Of a stretch of DNA of 6,415 bases, positions 1 through 5,163 are shown piece by piece (within the stretch, counting starts at the first letter, position 1; each line of letters opens with the position of its first letter). Below the pieces are notes generated by a model. The model saw only the letters and a list, made by a program, of their open reading frames with translations, searched no databases and had not been told where the DNA came from. Position numbers and translations under genes: made by a program. This stretch comes from Candidatus Hecatellales archaeon (GTDB lineage Archaea > Thermoproteota > Bathyarchaeia > Hecatellales > Hecatellaceae): positions 1 through 6,415 of the forward strand of contig QMYF01000032.1 of assembly GCA_003662515.1 (NCBI GenBank), in the 5' to 3' direction.

Positions 1-2
1 AG

Positions 3-1745
3 GATACATGTATGCCCTTGAGGCAGGTGGGCGCCTATCTCGAGCCTCAATGTGTAGCCGCGCTGGTGAAGCCTACAGGGAAAGTTAATATCTGGAGCCC
101 CACCTAGCTTCCCTTCCCCTGCCGCAGGGAAATCGCCAAAATCTTCGGGCTGCCTGAAAGCATGGTGGAAATTATTACGCCTTTCGTGGGCGGAAGCTTC
201 GGCACAAGGCTCAGCATGTATAACGAGCCGATAGCTGTAGCTTTGGCTATGAAGACCCCTGGGCGGCCTGTGAAAATCGAATATACGAAGGAGGAAGACT
301 TCAGCAACCTTGAAACTAGGACTGCTAGCAGGATAACCGTTAAGATGGGCTTTAAGAAGGATGGAACTCTCATAGCCATGCAGATGAAGGTTTTAACCTG
401 GGCTGGAGCCTACGCGGCTAGAGCCTACCTGGCCGGCCCCATCGCCCTCATGTGGGGTATGGGCCACTACCGCTGCCCTAACAGAGATGGGGAGTGCACC
501 GTTGTATACACTAACACTACTCCAGCGGGAGCCATGAGAGGCTACGGAAACGTTGCAGCCTCCTGCGCAGTGGAGCAGGTTATGGACGAAGCAGCGGAGA
601 AGTTGGGCATAGACCCTGTAGAGTTAAGGTTGAAGAATCTTAAGCGGCCTGGAGACGACTCCAACCTTGGACCCTGCCCCATCGAAAGCACCTATGAAGA
701 TGAATGCATAAAGATTGGGGCTGAAAGGATAGGCTGGTGGGAGAAGAGGAAGCTGAAGAAGGCTGAGGGACCTAGAAGGCGTGGTTTAGGCATGGCTGCC
801 ATGATGCACTGCAGTGGGGCTTGGCCTCTGCTAATAGAGCATTCCAACGCTATAATAAAATTCAATGAGGATGGCACTGTAAACCTGATAATTAACCCGG
901 CCTTCCCGGGAACCCATATCTGGACTACTCTCGCCCAGATTGCTGCTGAGGAGCTTGGAATAAAGCCTGAAGATGTCCGCATAGTTACAGGGAGCACCGA
1001 TGTAGCCATGTTTGACCTCGGTTCCCACGCCAGCCGAAGCACATATGTGACTGGGAACGCTGTGCTGGAGGCTGCTAGGGAGGCGAAATGGCAGCTACTT
1101 GAAAGAGCTGCAAAAATGCTTGGTGTTACTCCTGAAGAGTTGGACGTGAAGGATAGCAGAGTTTTCCTTAAGGCTGACCCGTCTAAAGGCTTAACCGTGG
1201 AGGAGGTTGCCCGCAACACCATTTGGAACCTTGAAGGTGAAGCTCAGAACATTTCAGGGAAGGCTTCCTGGTCTTCGAAGTACTGTTCGCCGCCTACGGC
1301 AGCCTACTTTGTTGAGGTTGAAGTGGACACGGAGACGGGCGAGGTTAAAGTTTTGAAGGTGGTGGTGGTTGTCGACTGTGGGAGAGTTATCAATCCTAAC
1401 GCTGTGGAAGGCCAGATTCACGGCGGGATAGCGCAGGGGATAGGCTACGCCCTCTGCGAAGACTTCGTGATAAACCAGAAGACTGGAGCCGTGGAAAGCA
1501 ACAACTACAACCTTTACAGGATACCTACCACCGTCGACATGCCCAAAGACATTGAGGTGATCTTCATTAACAAGCCTGACCCGAAGGGACCCTTCGGAGC
1601 GAAGGGTGTAGGGGAGCCAGCCCTCGTAGGCATACCGGCAGCCATAGCCAACGCCATCTATGATGCTGTGGGAATCCGCATAAAAGATTTCCCAATAACT
1701 CCGGAGAAGATTTTAAAGGCCTTAAAGGAGAAGCAATCCGCTTAA
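3..1745 (+). CDS. Molybdopterin-binding large subunit of a xanthine-oxidase-family molybdenum hydroxylase; 5'-partial, interrupted by in-frame TAG
   Basis: Catalytic subunit of a molybdenum hydroxylase (xanthine dehydrogenase / aldehyde oxidoreductase / 4-hydroxybenzoyl-CoA reductase superfamily). The FAD and 2Fe-2S subunits are not in the window. The frame is family-like from base 3 (GAYLEPQC, then NIWSPT), has TAG at 105-107, continues with REIAKIFGLPES and runs to TAA at 1743-1745. Counting from the Met at 162, visible motifs are the Mo-pterin loop FVGGSFG (8-14), AMRGYG (124-129), GTHIWTTLAQ (250-259), a DCGRVINP / GQIHGGIAQGIGYAL block, and KGVGEP with the expected catalytic Glu at 485 (codon 1614-1616). 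AMRGYG rather than AYRCSFR excludes form I CO dehydrogenase. The position of the purine-site Glu of bovine xanthine dehydrogenase (GGGFGGKE) is not Glu here, so xanthine is unlikely. Roughly 190 N-terminal residues lie upstream. The Met at 162 has no Shine-Dalgarno site and sits mid-domain, so it is not the real start. Substrate unknown. It may be a pseudogene, a read-through gene, or contain a base error. Confidence 0.88.
105..107 (+). other. In-frame amber codon at the conserved Mo-site glutamine of the molybdenum hydroxylase
   Basis: The residues before the codon (VNIWSPT) and after it (LPFPCRREIAKIFGLP) match the family segment usually written W-S-S-T-Q-x-P-F, in the same frame with no length change. 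TAG differs from CAG (Gln) by one C-to-T change. In bovine xanthine dehydrogenase the equivalent Gln767 contacts the molybdenum oxo ligand. The stop itself is seen directly; the aligned role comes from family knowledge. Whether it is a real nonsense mutation, a suppressed or recoded codon, or a sequencing error cannot be decided here. Confidence 0.85.
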
Positions 1746-1802
1746 AAGGCTTCCCCTCTTTTAATTTTTCTTCAACCTAAAAAGGGAGAAGAAAAAGGAA
1801 TT
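1746..1802. terminator. Convergent intergenic terminator region with T-tracts on both strands
   Basis: This 57-base gap separates two convergent transcription units. On the plus strand the Mo-hydroxylase stop is followed by T-runs at 1759-1762 and 1765-1769. On the minus strand the ferredoxin stop is followed by T-runs complementary to the A-runs at 1792-1796 and 1779-1783. Pyrimidine-rich 1750-1762 and purine-rich 1779-1791 can pair imperfectly into a stem. Oligo-T termination without a strong hairpin is the usual archaeal mode, so the T-tracts are the better evidence. Confidence 0.55.
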
Positions 1803-2018
1803 TTAGAAGGTGTGATGGTTTTCTGGGTCAATTTCTTTGATGGCATGGTAGGGGCAGCGGAAACCGCATTCCCAGCAGTCTTCACACAGCATGGCATTCA
1901 CGGCAGGCTTTTTGTCTTCCCTCTGGGTTAAAGCCCCTGTGGGACAGTAGAAGATGCAGACAGGCTTATTATAGATGCCGCAGGGCCTACATTTATCGTA
2001 GTCTATCACGATAACCAT
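1803..2018 (-). CDS. Small 2x[4Fe-4S] ferredoxin-like protein (AprB-like first cluster motif)
   Basis: A 71-residue electron-transfer protein with two cysteine motifs. The first is C10-x2-C13-x7-C21-x3-C25-P and the second is C45-x2-C48-x2-C51-x3-C55-P, the usual [4Fe-4S] ferredoxin spacing. The x7 spacing of the first motif is longer than the standard x2 and resembles the first motif of adenylylsulfate reductase beta subunits (AprB). The tail after residue 60 is short and polar. No signal peptide or membrane segment is visible, so it should be cytoplasmic. Start is ATG at 2018-2016, preceded by GAGGAGGGA (2028-2036) with a 9-base spacer; this site lies over the last codons of the upstream gene, which ends only 6 bases away. 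It is the last gene of the run, and the position suggests it serves the upstream flavoenzyme as electron donor or acceptor. That partner is inferred, not shown. Confidence 0.85.
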   Translation of the reverse strand: MVIVIDYDKCRPCGIYNKPVCIFYCPTGALTQREDKKPAVNAMLCEDCWECGFRCPYHAIKEIDPENHHTF

Positions 2019-2024
2019 ACCGTC

Positions 2025-2549
2025 TTATCCCTCCTCGATCCAAAGTCTTCTTAAACAGACAGGGTCTCCTCTCGGGATAGCCTTAAGAGTTTCCAGTCTA
2101 ACCTTGGTTCCGAAATGCTTGTTCACGTCGTCAACCACTGTTTGGAACCATTGGTCGCAGCCCTGCACGTCCTCCTCCATGTCCGCCTTATATCTCCGAG
2201 CGAACTCGGGCCATGGACACTCATTCCACTGGACGAAAACCTCGTTGGGCTTGTCGCTCTTGATGACTACAGCGTCTTCACCCATAGCCCTTGAGCTCAT
2301 AACGATGAGGTTGGCTAGGTCTTCGAGGAAGGTGGGACTGTTTTTGCGAAGAGCCATAAAGTAAGATTGGGCAGTATCGTGGCCTACGATTTCCCAGGCT
2401 CTCTTCACTAGGTCGAGCGGATTAGTTCCAGGTTTAGCAAACTCTAGGGCTGCCTGCCTCCACTCATACCAGGTTGCCCTGACAATTCCGCAGAGCAGGT
2501 CATATCTTGCTAGGAGCCTTCTTAATTCCTCTTCAGGGTCGAAGCTCAT
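2025..2549 (-). CDS. Uncharacterised 174-aa protein, possibly ATC-hydrolase/DUF6125-like
   Basis: The function is not recognised with certainty. The N-terminal half (1-90) appears helical and charged, with no membrane span or signal peptide. The C-terminal half carries three well-spaced cysteines in conspicuous settings: QWNECPW (C111), GCDQWF (C131) and IPRGDPVC (C165). A pattern of ECP, then GC, then GD-x-x-C near the C-terminus recalls the L-2-amino-thiazoline-4-carboxylate hydrolase-like and DUF6125 families, whose members are often near anaerobic redox enzymes. That match is by memory of motif layout only. The Cys residues could bind a metal or cluster. Start is ATG at 2549-2547, with GAGGGGGTGA (2556-2565) 6 bases upstream; the stop is TAA at 2027-2025. 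It lies 15 bases after the FadH-like gene and 6 before the ferredoxin gene, so it is very likely cotranscribed and may be an accessory or maturation factor for the flavoenzyme. Confidence 0.8.
   Translation of the reverse strand: MSFDPEEELRRLLARYDLLCGIVRATWYEWRQAALEFAKPGTNPLDLVKRAWEIVGHDTAQSYFMALRKNSPTFLEDLANLIVMSSRAMGEDAVVIKSDKPNEVFVQWNECPWPEFARRYKADMEEDVQGCDQWFQTVVDDVNKHFGTKVRLETLKAIPRGDPVCLRRLWIEEG
2028..2036 (-). promoter_or_regulatory. Ribosome binding site of the ferredoxin gene, inside the preceding gene
   Basis: The minus-strand sequence GAGGAGGGA is a near-complete match to the archaeal anti-Shine-Dalgarno. It covers the last Glu-Glu-Gly codons of the upstream gene, 9 bases before the ATG. 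It supports both the start choice and coupled translation of the two genes. Confidence 0.75.
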
Positions 2550-2555
2550 ACTTTT

Positions 2556-2565
2556 TCACCCCCTC
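2556..2565 (-). promoter_or_regulatory. Ribosome binding site of the 174-aa gene, directly after the FadH-like stop
   Basis: The minus-strand sequence GAGGGGGTGA begins at the last base of the TAG stop of the FadH-like gene and is 6 bases before the next ATG. This is a strong archaeal Shine-Dalgarno, arranged so that terminating ribosomes could reinitiate. Confidence 0.75.
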
Positions 2566-4559
2566 TAAATTCTAAGTCCAACACGGTATCCGTCATGGAT
2601 GGCGTTGTGAAGCCTTCTAGGCTGCAGGGCGTCTCCAATCACGTGGACTTCGCTGCACAGCTTCTTGGCGGCTTCCACCAGCTCGTTTCTAGGCTCCCTC
2701 AGGGATACCACCACGGTGTCGCAGGGCACAGGTATTCTGACACCGTAGGCAGCCTTGATTATCACCCTTTTCTCCTCGATGGACTCAATGTCGGCGAACC
2801 TGTACACGCGGCCTCCAGCCTGACTAATCTTGAGCATGTACCGCCAGATGTATGACGGGTTGACGTCAACTCCAGGCTTCCTGTCCTTGGTGATGATGGT
2901 GACCTTCTTGCCTTTGGTGGCCAGGTATAGGGCTGCGATGATGCCGTCTCCACGTCCCCCCCAAACCACTACACGCTCACCTGACTCCCCCCTGCCCTCT
3001 AAGACGTCGGGCCCTAGCACGACGTGAGGCAGGTTGGAGCCGGGAACCTTGGGCACCACGAACTTCACTCCGGTGGCAACCACCACGGTGTCGGGTTTCT
3101 CCTTCTCGATGATTTCAGGAGTCACCGTGGTGTTCATGTGGAAGATTACCCCAGCCTTCTCACATTGCCTCTTAAGCCACTCGATAATTCCGTAAAGCTC
3201 GTCTTCACCGTAGGGCCCCTTAGACGCGTAAACCACCTGGCCGCCCAAGATGTTCCTCTCCTCGTAGAGGTGAACCTCATGGCCCTTCTGGGCGGCTACC
3301 AGAGCGCACTGGAGACCTGCAGGCCCACCGCCAATCACCATAACCTTCTTCTTTTTCTCGGCTGGCTTGATCTTCCAGCGGTCCTCCCATTCATGGCCTA
3401 CCAGCGGGTTCACAGCACAGGTGATGGGTGCGTCTCTGAACAGCCTGGCGAGGCAGAGGTTGCAGGCGATACAATACCTGATGTCTTCAAGCTTGCCTTC
3501 TAGGGTTTTCTTGGGCAGGTAGGGGTCGGCTATGAGAGGCCTGCAGAGCTCCCAGATGTCGATTATCCCGTCGGCAATAGCCTTGTTAGCCATTTCAGGC
3601 TTGAAGAGCCTGTAAGCCATAGAAAGCGGAACCTTCACGTGCTGCCTAGCCCTCTTAGCATTGTAGAGCCAGTGCCCCTGCGGAATGTCCCTGGTAATTA
3701 CTGAGTGGAGGGATTCCTGCCAGCCTTGGGTTACGCTTATACAGTCTACACCAGCCTTCTCAGCCATCTTGTAGGTTACCATGCTTTCCTCCGGTGTGTT
3801 CCCACCCATCTCGTCTAGGAGCTCCTCGGCGCAAAGCCTGATGAAGATGGGTACATCCTTGCCTACAGCGTCTCTAACCTCCTCGATAACTTCCACCATG
3901 AACCTGCAACGGTTCTCGATGTCTCCACCATACTCGTCGGTTCTCCTGTTGGTGTAGCTTGAGAGGAAGTTTGATATCAGGTAGCCTACGATGCCTGAAA
4001 TCTCCACGATGTCGTAGCCTGCCTCGATTCCTCTCCTAGCAGCCTCGCCATGCTGCTTAATGCAGGTTTTAATCTCCTCCTTGGTCATCTCCTTGACAGG
4101 TTTAAGCACCCTAAGCCTCTGGGGTACAGCTGAAGGCCCAACACAGTAAGGTAGCTTCACACCTCCAACCCTGCCGCAGTGCATCAGCTGAATGTTGGCT
4201 ATGGCTCCCTCCTCGTGGATAGCGTCAGCCAGCTTCTTCAGCCCTGGGATAAACTTGTCATCCCAGGCGGCAGCCTGGCCCACATAGCCCTGGCCTTCAC
4301 CTTTCGGGTCCATGTAGACTCCCTGGATAGTGCAGATTCCACCTACGAGGCCGCGGGCTCTCTCGCGGATGTAGGCTACATCCTTCTCGGTGACGAAGCC
4401 ATCCTTGTTGAAGTTGTCCTCGGTGGCGGCATACTTGATCCTGTTGGGGATTTTGACCTTCCTAATGGTTATCGGCTTAAAGAGCTCTGGGAACATCTTG
4501 CTGCCCGGCATCTGCTCATAGTATTCCTTCCATTTGGAGACTAGATCGTCGTAATTCAC
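2565..4559 (-). CDS. FadH-like NAD(P)H:flavin oxidoreductase (2,4-dienoyl-CoA reductase / enoate reductase family), 664 aa
   Basis: A three-part iron-sulfur flavoenzyme that reduces conjugated C=C bonds, usually of enoyl- or dienoyl-CoA. Residues 25-350 form the Old Yellow Enzyme FMN TIM barrel (LFKPITI, NIQLMHCGR, GYLISNFLSSYTNRRTDEYGG). Four cysteines, C363-x2-C366-x2-C369-x11-C381, bind one [4Fe-4S]; this spacing is closer to trimethylamine dehydrogenase than to E. coli FadH. An FAD Rossmann fold follows (IGGGPAG, 409-415), then a second nucleotide fold with unusual GGRGDG (534-539), and a C-terminal IGDALQPRRLHNAI closing motif. Length fits FadH/BaiCD-type enzymes (about 640-670). GYLI keeps the FadH-type catalytic Tyr (Y193), but GWQE (Q281) replaces FadH's GWHE His. 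Start is GTG at 4559-4557; the frame is closed by a stop at 4586-4584 and no other start lies between. It has its own promoter and leads a three-gene run. A FadH-like fold is secure; the exact substrate is not. Confidence 0.93.
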   Translation of the reverse strand: MNYDDLVSKWKEYYEQMPGSKMFPELFKPITIRKVKIPNRIKYAATEDNFNKDGFVTEKDVAYIRERARGLVGGICTIQGVYMDPKGEGQGYVGQAAAWDDKFIPGLKKLADAIHEEGAIANIQLMHCGRVGGVKLPYCVGPSAVPQRLRVLKPVKEMTKEEIKTCIKQHGEAARRGIEAGYDIVEISGIVGYLISNFLSSYTNRRTDEYGGDIENRCRFMVEVIEEVRDAVGKDVPIFIRLCAEELLDEMGGNTPEESMVTYKMAEKAGVDCISVTQGWQESLHSVITRDIPQGHWLYNAKRARQHVKVPLSMAYRLFKPEMANKAIADGIIDIWELCRPLIADPYLPKKTLEGKLEDIRYCIACNLCLARLFRDAPITCAVNPLVGHEWEDRWKIKPAEKKKKVMVIGGGPAGLQCALVAAQKGHEVHLYEERNILGGQVVYASKGPYGEDELYGIIEWLKRQCEKAGVIFHMNTTVTPEIIEKEKPDTVVVATGVKFVVPKVPGSNLPHVVLGPDVLEGRGESGERVVVWGGRGDGIIAALYLATKGKKVTIITKDRKPGVDVNPSYIWRYMLKISQAGGRVYRFADIESIEEKRVIIKAAYGVRIPVPCDTVVVSLREPRNELVEAAKKLCSEVHVIGDALQPRRLHNAIHDGYRVGLRI

Positions 4560-4572
4560 GGTTGACGTAAAA

Positions 4573-4580
4573 TCACCCCC
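4573..4580 (-). promoter_or_regulatory. Ribosome binding site of the FadH-like gene (long spacer to GTG)
   Basis: The minus-strand sequence GGGGGTGA is a strong archaeal Shine-Dalgarno, but the spacer to the GTG start is 13 bases, longer than the 6-9 of the neighbouring genes. No ATG, GTG or TTG lies in frame between the site and 4559, so the GTG remains the best start. Confidence 0.6.
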
Positions 4581-4625
4581 GCACTAAACTTGGAATTCTT
4601 TCCGGTTTTTTAACCACTTTTTGGG

Positions 4626-4640
4626 TATTTAAAAGCTTTC
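4626..4640 (-). promoter_or_regulatory. Archaeal promoter (BRE + TATA box) for the FadH-like gene
   Basis: On the minus strand, GAAAGC (BRE-like) runs directly into TTTTAAATA, with the TATA core TTTAAATA at 4633-4626. Transcription starting about 25 bases downstream would begin near 4600-4605 and give a leader of roughly 40 bases that contains the Shine-Dalgarno site at 4573-4580. This geometry fits an archaeal promoter well. No T-tract terminator is seen after the upstream DUF35 gene, so read-through from it is also possible. Confidence 0.7.
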
Positions 4641-4707
4641 ATTGGGTTTAAGGTATAATCGTTTTCGGCTGTAAACCTTGACTTTTTCCTTGGCTTCATT
4701 AACGTAA

Positions 4708-5163
4708 TTACTTTACTTTTTTAAAGCAGAAGAGAACTCTGTCTCCGTGGGCATCTGGAGGTATCTCTATCACCTTAACTTCAACCTCGTCGCCTACCTT
4801 GACTTCTTCAGGGCTTGCATCAGCGATAGGCCCGATAACCCTTACACCGTTGGGGAAGTCGACGATAGCCTGGATCAGCGGTGGCTTGAAGCCCAGGGGG
4901 ACAGCACCCACCTGAACAGTGAAAGCGTAGATTTTACCTCTTGGAGGCATGTCTATCCATTCTAGCTCGTCGGAGGTACATTCGGGACAAATGACTTCTG
5001 GAGGCCAGAGGATGTGGCCGCACTTCTTACATTTCAGGGTGGTGAAGCGCCCCTTCTTCAGGTTCTCGTAGAATTCCCAGATTCTGGTTTCCTCTTTATG
5101 CTCTTGAGGGTAAAGGTCTAGGACGAAGTAGTATGGTCTTTTTTCAGCTTTCTCTTCTCCCAT
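4708..5163 (-). CDS. Zn-ribbon OB-fold (DUF35) partner protein of the thiolase, 151 aa
   Basis: A small cytoplasmic accessory protein of the DUF35 family. A helical N-terminus (about 20-40) leads into a zinc ribbon with C45-x2-C48-x10-C59-x2-C62 (KCKKCGH then CPEC). An OB-fold follows (about 70-148), with GKIYAFTVQ, PPLIQAIVDFPNG and VGDEVEV. Length is typical of the family. Known DUF35 proteins bind thiolase-fold enzymes: archaeal acetyl-CoA thiolase/HMG-CoA synthase complexes, BbsA with BbsB in toluene degradation, and ChsH2 with Ltp2 in steroid side-chain breakdown. In the archaeal complex the OB fold contributes to the shared CoA site. Start is ATG at 5163-5161, overlapping the thiolase TGA by one base (TGATG), with AGAGGGGG (5172-5179) 8 bases upstream, so translation is probably coupled and the products form a complex. 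Stop is TAA at 4710-4708. Confidence 0.93.
   Translation of the reverse strand: MGEEKAEKRPYYFVLDLYPQEHKEETRIWEFYENLKKGRFTTLKCKKCGHILWPPEVICPECTSDELEWIDMPPRGKIYAFTVQVGAVPLGFKPPLIQAIVDFPNGVRVIGPIADASPEEVKVGDEVEVKVIEIPPDAHGDRVLFCFKKVK

Larger units (their letters stand above)
4560..4707. other. 148-base A/T-rich intergenic region between DUF35 and FadH-like genes
   Basis: This is the only substantial gap within the minus-strand run. It holds the promoter and ribosome binding site described separately. It also contains two related minus-strand sequences, TTAAATACCCAA (4632-4621) and TTAAACCCAA (4651-4642), and a short palindrome GGTTAAAAAACC (4615-4604) between the TATA box and the probable transcription start. 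A second TATA-like string, GATTATACC, is at 4660-4652. No open frame or RNA gene was recognised. Confidence 0.5.

Noticed and set aside
105..107. Confident call of pyrrolysine
   Set aside because: No tRNA-Pyl or pyl gene is in the window, the aligned residue is Gln, and a single C-to-T change or error explains the codon. It is kept only as a hypothesis.
692..1222. Long antisense frame within the Mo-hydroxylase gene
   Set aside because: It is a shadow of the conserved coding frame; the translation is rich in Ser and Ala with no recognisable domain or ribosome site.
162..1745. Reading the Mo-hydroxylase as a complete 527-aa gene starting at ATG 162
   Set aside because: Family-like protein sequence continues in the same frame upstream to base 3 except for the TAG, the ATG sits within a conserved domain, and no Shine-Dalgarno site precedes it.
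3..1745. Form I CO dehydrogenase (CoxL) or true xanthine dehydrogenase
   Set aside because: The CoxL active-site motif AYRCSFR is absent (AMRGYG instead), and the purine-binding Glu after GGGFGGK is not conserved.
3024..3503. Plus-strand 159-aa frame inside the FadH-like gene
   Set aside because: It is opposite a strongly conserved region (cluster and FAD domain) and is His/Leu-rich with no domain, as expected for a GC-biased shadow.
4652..4660. Second TATA box GATTATACC for the FadH-like gene
   Set aside because: TTTAAATA with an adjoining BRE at 4626-4640 is a much better match and gives a better placed transcription start.
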